64,000 nucleotides of DNA from an uncultured Lachnospiraceae bacterium (GTDB taxonomy: Bacteria; Bacillota; Clostridia; Lachnospirales; Lachnospiraceae), in NCBI GenBank assembly GCA_910588955.1, contig CAJURQ010000004.1, positions 124,001-188,000 of the forward strand, written 5' to 3'. Under the pieces are notes generated by a model. It did not search any database, was not told the origin of the DNA, and was given only the letters and a program-made list of their open reading frames with translations. Made by a program: the position numbers and the translations under genes. Below, in pieces: positions 54,004 to 63,204 of the stretch (positions are counted from its first letter, which is position 1; every line of letters starts with the position of its first letter).

Positions 54004-55284
54004 ATGAAGAAATTAAAAGGAAGCGGATTCTTCCGTGTCCTGTTTAAGATGAATGTACTGCCGATTATTCTTCTCACACTGGTGATTACGATTTTCAGTG
54101 CGATCCAGTTTGCCGCATCTATGAAAATAGAAGCGAAAAACGGGCTTGTGAATTTAAGCCGCACGGTAGTTACCTTGTATGATACGGTATACGAAGGCGA
54201 TTATCATGCAATAGAAAAAGACGGCGACATGTATTTGATGAAAGGCGATCACACGCTGAACGATAATTTTGCGATTATCGATTCCATAAGAGAGGAAACG
54301 GGAGTTGACATTACCGTTTTTTATCAGGATACCCGTATCATTACCACGATCCGCACGGATGGCGGGGTGCGCGTGACCGGGACGAAGGCGAACGATACAG
54401 TTGTCAATGACGTGTTAAAAGGCGGACATGCTCAATTTTATTCTAGCACCATGGTGGAGGGTGTACGGTATTTTTCCTATTATGCACCGCTCTACGGCAA
54501 TGACGGGACATGTATCGGCATGATTTTCCTCGGAAAGCCATCCACGGAGGTGGAACAGCTGGTGCTCAGTTCGCTCAGACCGAACATAGTTTTTGGCTTG
54601 CTGACGCTGCTGATCGCGTGTCTGGTGATCATCCGTTATTCCAGTGAACTTGTCACCGCGATCCGAAAAATGGAATTGTTTCTCGTTGCCATTACGAGGG
54701 GTGATCTCCACGAGGACATTGATCAGGCTGTCTTGGAACGGAAAGACGAACTGGGGGAGATGAGCCGTTATCTGATCAAGATGCAGAAGTCGCTGCAGAA
54801 GCTTGTGGAGCAGGATATTCTGACCGGTTTATATAATCGTCGGAGCGGGGAGAAACTTTTGAAGAGAGTCTGCGCAAATTACACGAAGGATGGAACGTCG
54901 TTCTGCGTTGCCATCGGCGACGTGGATCATTTTAAAAACGTCAATGACACATACGGACATGAATGCGGGGATGTGGCGCTTACAGAACTTTCCTCCCGGA
55001 TGAAAGAGCACATGCGCGGGCATGGCTTTGTGGCGAGATGGGGTGGTGAGGAAATGTTGCTCGTGTATGACGGCGTGCATTTGGATACGGCACACGCCTA
55101 CATGCAGGAGCTGCTGGAGACAATCCGCACCAAGCCCGTTGTATACGGGGATGTGAAACTGAACATCACAATGACCTTTGGTCTCACCGAAGGAAACGGC
55201 GATAAAATCGAGCACATCGTCCGGGACGCGGATGAAAAGCTGTATCGGGGGAAAAACAGCGGCAGAAATCAGATTGTCGTCTGA
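54004..55284 (+). CDS. Diguanylate cyclase with Cache-type sensor
   Basis: 426 residues from ATG 54004 (GGAGGG upstream). TM1 near 18-38, an extracellular single Cache-like domain (LVNLSRTVVTLYDTVYEG, DSIREETGVDITVFYQDTRI), TM2 near 190-215, then GGDEF domain. The active site reads GGEEM at residues 347-351, close to the functional GGEEF form. The I-site position shows RGHG instead of RxxD, so product inhibition is probably absent. It makes c-di-GMP. Confidence 0.9.
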   Translation: MKKLKGSGFFRVLFKMNVLPIILLTLVITIFSAIQFAASMKIEAKNGLVNLSRTVVTLYDTVYEGDYHAIEKDGDMYLMKGDHTLNDNFAIIDSIREETGVDITVFYQDTRIITTIRTDGGVRVTGTKANDTVVNDVLKGGHAQFYSSTMVEGVRYFSYYAPLYGNDGTCIGMIFLGKPSTEVEQLVLSSLRPNIVFGLLTLLIACLVIIRYSSELVTAIRKMELFLVAITRGDLHEDIDQAVLERKDELGEMSRYLIKMQKSLQKLVEQDILTGLYNRRSGEKLLKRVCANYTKDGTSFCVAIGDVDHFKNVNDTYGHECGDVALTELSSRMKEHMRGHGFVARWGGEEMLLVYDGVHLDTAHAYMQELLETIRTKPVVYGDVKLNITMTFGLTEGNGDKIEHIVRDADEKLYRGKNSGRNQIVV

Positions 55285-55304
55285 GAGATTTCATTATTTG
55301 CCGT

Positions 55305-55484
55305 TTACTGTTTTTTCTGGTTCCGCCGGTTCTTTGCGAATGTTATGAGAAAAAAGAAGAACAAAGCGCCGACGGATACTCTGGTAAACACTTCCGAGAC
55401 CTGTTCGCCCAGAGTGACGGACAGGATCATGCGCACCGCGATAATTCCTGCCATAGCTGCTACTGCAATAAATGCCTTTTTCAT
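55305..55484 (-). CDS. 59-residue membrane protein
   Basis: Short frame from ATG 55484 to TAA 55305, with AAGGAG ten bases upstream. The first 25 residues (KKAFIAVAAMAGIIAVRMIL) and residues 38-50 (VGALFFFFLITFA) are hydrophobic, giving two possible spans, and the end is basic (KNRRNQKKQ). The good start context and the hydrophobic pattern support a real gene. Family unknown. It stands alone behind the convergent cyclase gene. Confidence 0.6.
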   Translation of the reverse strand: MKKAFIAVAAMAGIIAVRMILSVTLGEQVSEVFTRVSVGALFFFFLITFAKNRRNQKKQ

Positions 55485-55592
55485 AGTTTGATATCTCCTT
55501 TTGTTGTCGTATTTTGAGGTGTTTTGCTTTCTGGATTAAGGATATCAAATATGGGAAAAGGCATCCATTGATGTAGCTTACATTTCGGAATC

Positions 55593-55617
55593 GTAACTTA
55601 CATTTGTGTAAGGTTAC
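55593..55617. promoter_or_regulatory. GTAAC...GTTAC inverted repeat
   Basis: GTAACTTACA pairs with TGTAAGGTTAC around TTTG, with one bulged base. TTACATTT also appears at 55579 as a direct repeat. The arrangement is operator-like and lies 110 bases upstream of the 59-residue protein gene, just beyond the DapB-like gene. A T tract follows on the plus strand. Confidence 0.45.
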
Positions 55618-55653
55618 ATGTTTTTTGTCTGTCAGGCATTTCTTTGCGGGGCG

Positions 55654-56736
55654 TTACCTGCTTGTGACATATTCCTGCATCGATTTTACAAGATAATGAT
55701 TGACCGGCATTTTTTCGGTGGTGATATAGCCGGACGGTGCGTCGATCAGCATCGGTATGCGGTTGGTCAGCGTGGCGCAGGTCAGTTCCACCGTTGCCGG
55801 GCGGTTTACCACGATTGTCGTATCCGGCTCGCCCTCTAACGTCCACTCGTTTCTGTCCATATCTTCTGGACCGTACACATAGCCGAGACACCGGGTTTCC
55901 AGCGTGATGCCCTCCTCCGTTTCGGTTGTCACAACGGCGGACATGCCGGTGGCGTATCCGGCCTTGATCGTCATGCCGAGGGTACCGGATTTCAAATCTT
56001 CCTTGTGGGTGAGCGGAATACACTCCTGCGTCTGGGAGACAATGTGCAGTCCAAGATGACTGCAGAGCCAGCCGTTCTGGTTCCACATATAGGAAGGTTC
56101 GATCACCCCGTCAACGATCAGTTTTTCGGTTTCCTTGTAGGACAACCCATTGTATTTGCCAATCTGCTTTTCAAACTCTGGAATTGAAAGCCCTGCGCCG
56201 TGTCCCTCAGCAAGCGCGATGCCGTAGTCTTCCACATTATAGCTGCTGCTACCGACGATTCTTTTTAAATGATGAATCGAACCGGCAAGCGTTGTGATAA
56301 GCGAACCCCAGTACATATCCGGGTAACCGCTGCCGCAGAGCGTGCAGTTGTTTGCCTTTGCCAGCGCGTCCAGTTCTTTTGTAATCTCGTGCGATGAGTT
56401 CCACGGATACAGGGATTCCTCGCAGGTGGAAATGGCGTTTACGCCGTTTTTGGCGCAGAGGGTAAAGGCGTCTTTCACGTCGATCATGGTGGAGCGGGTG
56501 GCGATGATGCAGACATCCGGCTTTCGTTCGCTTAAGATTTTGTCAGTGTCTTTTGCGTCGGAAACTTTGATGCCGACATGGTCTGAACCCATAATTTCTC
56601 CGATATCTTTGCCGATTACGGCGGGATTCATGTCAAATGCCGCCACCAGTTCTGCGCCTTTCTCCAACACATAGCGCATCAGGTATACGCTCATTTTTCC
56701 GCAGCCGTATTGGGCGATTTTTATTTTTCTGTTCAT
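55654..56736 (-). CDS. DapB-like dehydrogenase (2,4-diaminopentanoate dehydrogenase-like)
   Basis: 360 residues. NAD(P)-binding start KIAQYGCGKMSVYLMRYVLE, then DVCIIATRSTM, STCEESLYPW, GSGYPDMYWGSL and GHGAGLSIPEFEKQI. The family includes ornithine-fermentation 2,4-diaminopentanoate dehydrogenase and uncharacterised dihydrodipicolinate-reductase-like proteins. No ornithine fermentation genes are nearby, so the substrate is open. GGAGG precedes the start. Confidence 0.85.
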   Translation of the reverse strand: MNRKIKIAQYGCGKMSVYLMRYVLEKGAELVAAFDMNPAVIGKDIGEIMGSDHVGIKVSDAKDTDKILSERKPDVCIIATRSTMIDVKDAFTLCAKNGVNAISTCEESLYPWNSSHEITKELDALAKANNCTLCGSGYPDMYWGSLITTLAGSIHHLKRIVGSSSYNVEDYGIALAEGHGAGLSIPEFEKQIGKYNGLSYKETEKLIVDGVIEPSYMWNQNGWLCSHLGLHIVSQTQECIPLTHKEDLKSGTLGMTIKAGYATGMSAVVTTETEEGITLETRCLGYVYGPEDMDRNEWTLEGEPDTTIVVNRPATVELTCATLTNRIPMLIDAPSGYITTEKMPVNHYLVKSMQEYVTSR

Positions 56737-56871
56737 GAGGTGCCTCCTTTTTGAAAATGAATTTTTCGTATTGTTTGATCAATGCTATTATTATGATCCG
56801 ATTCGGACGATGATAACCCACTAAAATATGCCGTTGCAACGCAAAGTTGCGGAAATGCCACAACAAAATGA

Positions 56872-56899
56872 TAGACATTTTTTGCAGGTTTGCTATGAT
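56872..56899 (+). promoter_or_regulatory. Probable promoter of the membrane-bound XRE gene
   Basis: TAGACA (56872-56877), 16 bases and TATGAT (56894-56899) with an extended TGC. The palindrome TCCGATTCGGA lies nearby in this 228-base divergent gap. Confidence 0.5.
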
Positions 56900-56964
56900 A
56901 AATCGGAAGCAGGAGACGGAAGATGGAAAAATAAGTCTGTGATGTTTCGGAAGGGAGGAAAAAC

Positions 56965-57768
56965 ATGACATTTGGAGAAAAGCTTTATAAACTGAGGAAG
57001 GCACAGGGATTTTCCCAAGAGGCGCTGGCTGAAAAACTGCATACGAGCAGACAGGCAGTCAGCAAGTGGGAAAATGACAACGGCTATCCCGAAACGGAAA
57101 AAATTATTCTGATCAGTAAGCTGTTTCAAGTATCTCTGGATGATTTGCTGATGGAAGAGAGGGAGATGGGCGCCGCGTATGACAGCGCAGGCGAAGATAC
57201 GGAAAATCGGCGCATTGAAAAAGGAAAAGAAAAGAATGGATATTATATAAACAGGGAAACGGCAAACGGGTTTCTGCTCTATTATAAAAAGAAGTTTTTA
57301 TGGATAGCGGCGGCATGCGGTCTTATTGCGGGCTGCAACGCGGTATCCTATGGCTCGACGGAGCCCGGATTTTATGAACTGACGTTGCAGCCGCTTCTGG
57401 CTGTGGTGTCGGGCATCACGCTGCTGTCTGTTGTGCTTTATGTTATCTTGAAGCAGAATCCTTACAGAAATCTCAGAAATAGGGAACTGATTTTTGCGGA
57501 GGATGTGAGAAGAGAACTGCAGGATGAGTTTTCCAAAATGAAAAAAGTATTGCTGGCGGGCATTGTGGTATGTCTGGCAGCTGTGGGGATAGACGAAATG
57601 TATTTTGCGCGTGATCTCAGTATCACAGCGGAGGCATTACAGCTTTTAAGCGAAGCGCAGATACTGCGCGACAATGTGCTCTATATATTGCTGGCAGGCG
57701 TCTGCGTTTTTGTCATGGTTTTCTGCGCGGGTGTGTACTGGTCTTACTCGGTATTGCTCAGAAACTGA
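56965..57768 (+). CDS. XRE-family regulator with four membrane segments
   Basis: 267 residues. HTH at 1-60 (LRKAQGFSQEALAEKLHTSR, AVSKWENDNGYPETEKIILI), then four hydrophobic segments near residues 112, 145, 192 and 228. Such anchored regulators often control an adjacent transporter. The next two genes are a Bce-type ABC exporter, with no sensor kinase present, so it may replace the usual BceRS system. Confidence 0.85.
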   Translation: MTFGEKLYKLRKAQGFSQEALAEKLHTSRQAVSKWENDNGYPETEKIILISKLFQVSLDDLLMEEREMGAAYDSAGEDTENRRIEKGKEKNGYYINRETANGFLLYYKKKFLWIAAACGLIAGCNAVSYGSTEPGFYELTLQPLLAVVSGITLLSVVLYVILKQNPYRNLRNRELIFAEDVRRELQDEFSKMKKVLLAGIVVCLAAVGIDEMYFARDLSITAEALQLLSEAQILRDNVLYILLAGVCVFVMVFCAGVYWSYSVLLRN

Positions 57769-57860
57769 TACGCCGTACTAAAAAACCTTGTGCAAATAGT
57801 TCGGTTTATTTTCCCGATTGCATAAGTCAGGAATACTCAAAAAAAGGAGAGATAACGCCT

Positions 57861-58628
57861 ATGGCAGCGCATCGTTATATGGAAGTAAATCAGCTTGTCA
57901 AAGTTTACGATACCGGGAAGGTGAAAGTAAGCGCCGTTGATCATGTCAGTTTTTATGTGGATCAAGGTGAGTTTATCGGTATTATGGGAGCATCCGGCTC
58001 CGGCAAAACCACGCTGTTAAATATTCTGTCTACCATAGATACCATGTCCGAAGGACAAGTTCTCTATGACGGGGTGGATATTTCTGGAATGAATGAAGAA
58101 GAGTTATCGGACTTCCGGCAGAAAAATCTGGGGTTTGTCTTTCAGGACTATAATCTTTTAGATACACTGACGATAGAAGAAAACATTATGCTGCCAATGA
58201 TTTTAAATGGGGAAGAAAGAACGGAAAGCAGAATAAAGGATATAGCGGAAACATTACATATCAGAGATATACTGAGAAAGTTTCCATATGAGGTTTCCGG
58301 CGGGCAGAAACAGCGGGTGGCATGTGCGAGGGCGCTTGTCAACAAGCCGAAGCTGATTCTCGCTGATGAACCGACCGGGGCTTTGGACTCTAAATCATCC
58401 GCTGTGCTGCTGCGCGCTCTGCAGGTTATGAACACGGAACTGGGCGCAACTATTTTGATGGTAACGCATGATGTGTTTTCGGCATGTTATTGTGAGAGAA
58501 TTTTATTTTTGAGCGACGGGAAAATATGTGCGGAACTGAACAGGGGAAGTATGGAAAAAAGAGAGTATCGGAACCGCATTCTTGATATACAGTCTCAGAT
58601 CGGAGGTGAGGATATATATGCTGAGTAA
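57861..58628 (+). CDS. ABC transporter ATPase, Bce/MacB type
   Basis: 255 residues. Walker A GASGSGKTTLLN, Q-loop FVFQDYNLLDTLTIEENIML, signature VSGGQKQRVACARAL, Walker B LILADEPTGALDS. This type moves bacitracin-like peptides or acts as a sensing complex. The end overlaps the permease start by 11 bases. Confidence 0.9.
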   Translation: MAAHRYMEVNQLVKVYDTGKVKVSAVDHVSFYVDQGEFIGIMGASGSGKTTLLNILSTIDTMSEGQVLYDGVDISGMNEEELSDFRQKNLGFVFQDYNLLDTLTIEENIMLPMILNGEERTESRIKDIAETLHIRDILRKFPYEVSGGQKQRVACARALVNKPKLILADEPTGALDSKSSAVLLRALQVMNTELGATILMVTHDVFSACYCERILFLSDGKICAELNRGSMEKREYRNRILDIQSQIGGEDIYAE

Positions 58629-60666
58629 ACTGGCGCTGCGAAATGCGGGGAGATTGTGGAAAGACTATCTGCACTATTTTCTGACCCTGTGTATGATAGC
58701 GGCTCTTACCTTTTCCTTTCATTCCCTGCTTTTTTCAGAGGATATCCGCGCGATGATTTATTATGGAGATCGTGGTGAATTATCTACGGCAGGAACCATG
58801 TTAATCACCTTTATGTCTCTGTCCACCGCGGCCATTTTTATCATAGCGGCATGGCTGATCAATTATATGACACGCTTTATTCTGGAAAAGAGGAGCCGGG
58901 AGTTCGCGGTTTATTTGTTATCGGGAATGAAGAAAGGGCAAATTGCAAGTCTTTACATGAAAGAAAATCTTTTTCTTGGCGTGTGCGCGCTGGTCATGGG
59001 ATTCCTTTTCGGAAGCTGGTTACGGCAGGCGTTGTTTTATGTTTTTTATAAAAGTATCGGGAAAAATTACAAGGTAAATACAGAAATATCCGCGGGCAGC
59101 ATTTTGCTTACAGCAGCTTTGTATGCCGCCTGTTTTGTGGCTGCCATGCTTCGGAACAGGAGCATGTTTTCCCATATGGAAATCATCCATTTGCTCAACA
59201 TGGATAAGCAGAATGAGGTAGTGAATGAAAAGCAAAACGCTGTCTGGGAAAGACTGTTTTTCCTCTTTATCGGGAACATACTGATTCTCTACTTCTTAAT
59301 TTTTACGGGCAAGATCACAAAATGGTCAGCGATGGTTGAAATGATCGGGCTGACTTTTACGTTTTACCTTTTCTATTTGGGGCTTTCCGCTTTTCTGATG
59401 AAATACATAGACAGGAAAGGCAGATTTATCTATAAGAAGGAATATTTGTTTCTATTGAGGCAGTTTTCCTCAAAGACGCGCAATACCTGTTTTGTTCTCG
59501 GAACATTGAGCCTCTTATTTATGTTTGCGTTAGTCGGAAGCTCGCTGGCATTTATGCTGAGCGACTATCAGAATAAACAGTTGGATGTAGAATATCCTTT
59601 TGACATGATTATCATCAGCGACGATACGGGCAATGACTTTTCCAAGGAGGAAGCATTGATAGAGGACAATATAACGCCGCGCGATATATGGAAATACTGC
59701 GTCTATCAAAATGGAACAAGCGACATGGGCGACTGGCTGTATCAGAATTTACGGTTGTTTTCGGAAAGAGACACCGATCCGGGAATGGCAGAGGGGAAAC
59801 GTGCCGTTGCCTATTACGATTACGATGTGTATATGGGTGTATCCGATTATAACAGGCTGCGGGAAATGCTGGGGCTTGCGCCTGTGACTTTGCATGACAA
59901 TCAATACTGCCTTCATATGCCAAACCGTGTTTATCAGGAAATAAAGGATAAGAGTGCGCAGTTGCAGAATAGTCTGCATACCGGGCTTGAATTTGTCGGT
60001 TTCCATACGGAGGGATTTGCGCAGAACGGGCATAACGGGACCGATTATTTACTGGTCGTGCCGGACCGGAAGCTGGCGGAAATGAAACCGTATTTTTCGC
60101 TTATGGCGATTATGGCGGACGGAAATGTGCCGGAAAATTTATCGGAAAAACTGTATGATCTGGCGGGGAAAATAAGGGGCTATGATGAACTTGCCGACTA
60201 TATAAAAATCGGAAGCGAGGCACTTTTTCTGATGCCCGCCACAATACAGGTGAAAAGCCGGGAGGTTTTTGAACTAAAGTTTTTGATGAGCACGCTGTCC
60301 TTTCCGCTGTTTTATATCGGTCTGGTGTTTCTGTGCGTGTCGTTCACTGTCCTTTCCGTCCAGCAATTGAGCGATTCCAATAAATACAGATTCCGGTATC
60401 AGATTTTAAATAAACTTGGCATGGGAAAGAGAAGAATCAAAAGGACGGTGGCGAAACAGTTATTTTTCTATTACCTGTGCCCCGTTTTGCTTTCGGTTGT
60501 CATTAGCGCGGCGGTTATCTTATATGTGGGACAGCAGTTTGTTTCCTATACGGGAATACACACAGAGGGGATTTCATATTTCGGTATTTCTCTGACGGGT
60601 TTTCTCGGGATATATATCTGCTATTTTGGGTTGACGTACTTGCAGTTTATAAAAAGCGTTGGTTGA
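58618..60666 (+). CDS. FtsX-like ABC permease, BceB type
   Basis: 682 residues from ATG 58618 with GGAGGTGAGG upstream. Ten membrane segments are arranged as in BceB: an FtsX domain near the start (LALRNAGRLWKDYLHYFLTL, KKRSREFAVYLLSGMKKGQI), a large extracellular domain between TM7 and TM8 (residues about 330-550), and a C-terminal FtsX domain (FRYQILNKLGMGKRRIKRTV). It forms a peptide-resistance transporter with the preceding ATPase. Confidence 0.9.
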   Translation: MLSKLALRNAGRLWKDYLHYFLTLCMIAALTFSFHSLLFSEDIRAMIYYGDRGELSTAGTMLITFMSLSTAAIFIIAAWLINYMTRFILEKRSREFAVYLLSGMKKGQIASLYMKENLFLGVCALVMGFLFGSWLRQALFYVFYKSIGKNYKVNTEISAGSILLTAALYAACFVAAMLRNRSMFSHMEIIHLLNMDKQNEVVNEKQNAVWERLFFLFIGNILILYFLIFTGKITKWSAMVEMIGLTFTFYLFYLGLSAFLMKYIDRKGRFIYKKEYLFLLRQFSSKTRNTCFVLGTLSLLFMFALVGSSLAFMLSDYQNKQLDVEYPFDMIIISDDTGNDFSKEEALIEDNITPRDIWKYCVYQNGTSDMGDWLYQNLRLFSERDTDPGMAEGKRAVAYYDYDVYMGVSDYNRLREMLGLAPVTLHDNQYCLHMPNRVYQEIKDKSAQLQNSLHTGLEFVGFHTEGFAQNGHNGTDYLLVVPDRKLAEMKPYFSLMAIMADGNVPENLSEKLYDLAGKIRGYDELADYIKIGSEALFLMPATIQVKSREVFELKFLMSTLSFPLFYIGLVFLCVSFTVLSVQQLSDSNKYRFRYQILNKLGMGKRRIKRTVAKQLFFYYLCPVLLSVVISAAVILYVGQQFVSYTGIHTEGISYFGISLTGFLGIYICYFGLTYLQFIKSVG

Positions 60667-60676
60667 ATAGGGCTGA

Positions 60677-61423
60677 TTATTCAATGGCATACTTGGCGGC
60701 TAAAATTGAAAGACTCACTATCCATATGAGTAACCCAATAATAATTACGTTTATGTTCAAACTGTCCGTGTTAACAATCTGCAGCTTTACAATCATTGCG
60801 GCTGCCAGATTATTACTTACATGAAAAATAATTGGGAAAACAATATGTTTCTTTTTAGCATATACATAACCATAAATGCAAGCCGGAATAAAAACAAAGG
60901 GCGCTGTCCATCCATGCATGATTGAGAAGAGGAAAGCACTGATTATAATTCCTGTTTTCATATTACTAAAACGGGAAAATATATTCATTAATGTTCCTCT
61001 GAATAGAAGTTCTTCACATACTGGCATGAGTAAAATGGTTGCAGTCATCATGCCAAAAGAGTGATACAATTTATTGTATATTTCAATTGTCATTCCTCTC
61101 GGAAGTCCTCTTTGTAGAAAAGGCATAGTAAATTCAAATGAAAAAAACAAGCATGACCCAAGCGACGCCATTACAATTAACAGCAAATCAATGAAATCCT
61201 TTTTGTATGATATCTTTTCTCCCGCGTTAAACTTTACTTTATATTTTTTCTTTAGTAGTAACGTTAAAAGGCACATTAAAAAATAGGATACTGTAATACC
61301 GAGCAAATGTGCGCTTACTGCTGTCAACGGACCTGTTATGAGTAGAATCACGCTATATACAATTGATGGCATTACATATATTACGAGTAAAACGATAGAA
61401 ATGACAGCTATAATTTTTTGCAT
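60677..61423 (-). CDS. CPBP family intramembrane protease
   Basis: 248 residues, about seven membrane segments. Motif 1 EELLFRG, motif 2 FLFSIMHG and motif 3 FHVSNN are the metal-independent glutamyl-protease motifs of the Abi/CPBP family, whose members process peptides or act in bacteriocin immunity. The region is visibly richer in A and T than the genes before it. It converges on the ABC permease and opens the accessory right end. Confidence 0.9.
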   Translation of the reverse strand: MQKIIAVISIVLLVIYVMPSIVYSVILLITGPLTAVSAHLLGITVSYFLMCLLTLLLKKKYKVKFNAGEKISYKKDFIDLLLIVMASLGSCLFFSFEFTMPFLQRGLPRGMTIEIYNKLYHSFGMMTATILLMPVCEELLFRGTLMNIFSRFSNMKTGIIISAFLFSIMHGWTAPFVFIPACIYGYVYAKKKHIVFPIIFHVSNNLAAAMIVKLQIVNTDSLNINVIIIGLLIWIVSLSILAAKYAIE

Positions 61424-61542
61424 ATCTATTGCCCCTCAATATATTTTTTCTTTGACTATATATTATACCAGATATGGGGATGCAAATCAGTAAAATCAAA
61501 TTTTGCAATATGTGATTGTGGAATAATATGGGTGAGGGTATA

Positions 61543-62253
61543 ATGAATATAGATAAGCGATGGGCAAGGGATTTGAAAAGATGCTTGCATGACAGGGGGC
61601 GTATCGTGGGAAAGATTATTTTATATCATGGCAGTCCGGATGAAACGGTAACGCCGAAATTCGGACTGGGTGAGGAAAAGCACGATTACGGAAAAGGGTT
61701 TTACCTTACGGAAAGTTTGGAACTTGCGAAAGAATGGGCGGTTTACCGTCCGAACGCTTCAAACGGCTGGGTGCATGAATTTGAACTGGACACAGATGGG
61801 CTGAACATACTGGATTTTCAGGAGCATAGCGCCCTGACGTGGCTGGCTGAGTTGATGAAGCATCGTGATGCGGCAGATTCTAAACGATATCGCATATTAT
61901 CAAAACAATTTATTGAAAAATTTGGTATATCAACGGATGAATATGATGTAATCAAGGGGTGGAGAGCTAACGCATCATATTTCTACATCGCCAAGTCTTT
62001 TGTTCGCGATGAAGTAGATATAGACATTTTGGAGGAATTGCTGGCACTCGGCGGGTTAGGCATTCAGTATTGCATCAAAACGGAACGGGCGTACAAAAAG
62101 CTATCCGAGCATTTTGATGCAGTGCAGTCTGTTGCATTTACAGAGTTTAATGAAAAGTACAATAAACGGGATACATGGGCGCGTGAGAACATGCGAAAGT
62201 TGATTGACTCAGACCGGAACCGTGTAACTAAGGTGTTCAGTACATTACTCTGA
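61543..62253 (+). CDS. DUF3990 protein, predicted ADP-ribosyltransferase fold
   Basis: 236 residues from ATG 61543 (GAGGG five bases before it). The front holds YHGSPDETV, then KHDYGKGFYLTESLELAKEW and VHEFELDTDGLNILDF. H-Y-type NAD-binding patterns of this kind belong to the DUF3990 group, placed in the ADP-ribosyltransferase clan. The rest is helical and unassigned, ending in VTKVFSTLL. It is first of three tightly spaced genes, the last being a NADAR protein, so a toxin role is plausible but unproven. Confidence 0.75.
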   Translation: MNIDKRWARDLKRCLHDRGRIVGKIILYHGSPDETVTPKFGLGEEKHDYGKGFYLTESLELAKEWAVYRPNASNGWVHEFELDTDGLNILDFQEHSALTWLAELMKHRDAADSKRYRILSKQFIEKFGISTDEYDVIKGWRANASYFYIAKSFVRDEVDIDILEELLALGGLGIQYCIKTERAYKKLSEHFDAVQSVAFTEFNEKYNKRDTWARENMRKLIDSDRNRVTKVFSTLL

Positions 62254-62270
62254 AAAGTGAGGTGAGCGGT

Positions 62271-62687
62271 ATGGGAGCCTATTCCAAAGCATATTTGGAT
62301 GAGATAATCGAGAATCAGGGAAAACTGTTTGATTATGTGGCAGTAACTTATCCCGATATGGATACCGAGGATTTTATTTGTTCCTATATGAAAAGCAACA
62401 CAAGAAAATATGTGGACGAAGCACAGGCGTATGTCTGTACGATGGATGCACAGACTTTGTGGAAGTATTTTCTGCATACAGATCGGTATGAACTGAAAAA
62501 AGGAACAGCGATGGGGGGATTTATGCCAGACTGGATTGGCGAATTTTATGCCTATTATCAATGGCAGTACAATATTCCGAGTGCTGAGGTTATTGAGAAA
62601 GTGCCGCTTGTATATTTGAAAAAAGCGTACGCCGGTCTGCATGACTTGGAATTGGAACTTGCCGTAAGAAAAGTGGGGATTGCATGA
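62271..62687 (+). CDS. Unknown protein in the ART-NADAR operon
   Basis: 138 residues from ATG 62271 (GAGGTG six bases upstream; GTG 62262 also in frame). Helical, with GKLFDYVAVTYPDMDTEDFI, YVDEAQAYVCTMDAQTLWKYF, TAMGGFMPDWIGEFYAYYQW and YLKKAYAGLHDLELELAVRK. No membrane span, no HTH and no family I recognise. Starts 17 bases after the DUF3990 stop and overlaps the NADAR start by four bases. It might be an adaptor or antitoxin component. Confidence 0.7.
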   Translation: MGAYSKAYLDEIIENQGKLFDYVAVTYPDMDTEDFICSYMKSNTRKYVDEAQAYVCTMDAQTLWKYFLHTDRYELKKGTAMGGFMPDWIGEFYAYYQWQYNIPSAEVIEKVPLVYLKKAYAGLHDLELELAVRKVGIA

Positions 62688-63163
62688 ATCATATCATTTG
62701 TTTTCACAACCCAGATGAGGAATACGGATATTTAAGTAATTGGTATCCTTCCTTTTTTACGATAGATGGGATAGCCTTTTCATCTGTGGAACAGTTTATG
62801 ATGTACCGCAAAGCGATTTGTTTTCACGACAATAATATAGCTGCCCAAATCCTTGAAACGGACGATGCCGCCCATATCAAGGATTTGGGACGGCGTGTAT
62901 CAGGGTATGATGAGAACATTTGGTATGGCGTACGGCAGCTTGTTGTTTATGAGGGATTGCTGGCAAAATTTTCGCAAAATACGAAGCTGAAGGAACAACT
63001 GAAAGCTACAGGAAATGCTATTTTAGCGGAGTGTGCCGTAAAAGATCACATATGGGGTATTGGGTTGTCAATGAACGATTCAGACAGGTATGACCGGGAG
63101 AAATGGAAGGGGAAAAATCTGCTCGGATATGCCTTGATGATGGCGCGGGACAGGGTGCGATAA
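62684..63163 (+). CDS. NADAR-family protein (predicted ADP-ribose glycosidase)
   Basis: 159 residues. NADAR signatures: GYLSNWYPSFFTIDGIAFSS followed by VEQFMMYRKA, then DENIWYGVRQLVVYEGLLAK and ILAECAVKDHIWGIG. NADAR proteins include the plant/bacterial RibX/YbiA group and antitoxins that reverse guanine ADP-ribosylation made by DarT-type toxins. The coupled start (ATGA) places it with the DUF3990 protein. Confidence 0.88.
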   Translation: MNHIICFHNPDEEYGYLSNWYPSFFTIDGIAFSSVEQFMMYRKAICFHDNNIAAQILETDDAAHIKDLGRRVSGYDENIWYGVRQLVVYEGLLAKFSQNTKLKEQLKATGNAILAECAVKDHIWGIGLSMNDSDRYDREKWKGKNLLGYALMMARDRVR

Positions 63164-63204
63164 GGAGATTAATATAAAAACGGTTATTGAGGAGAATCAT
63201 TAAT

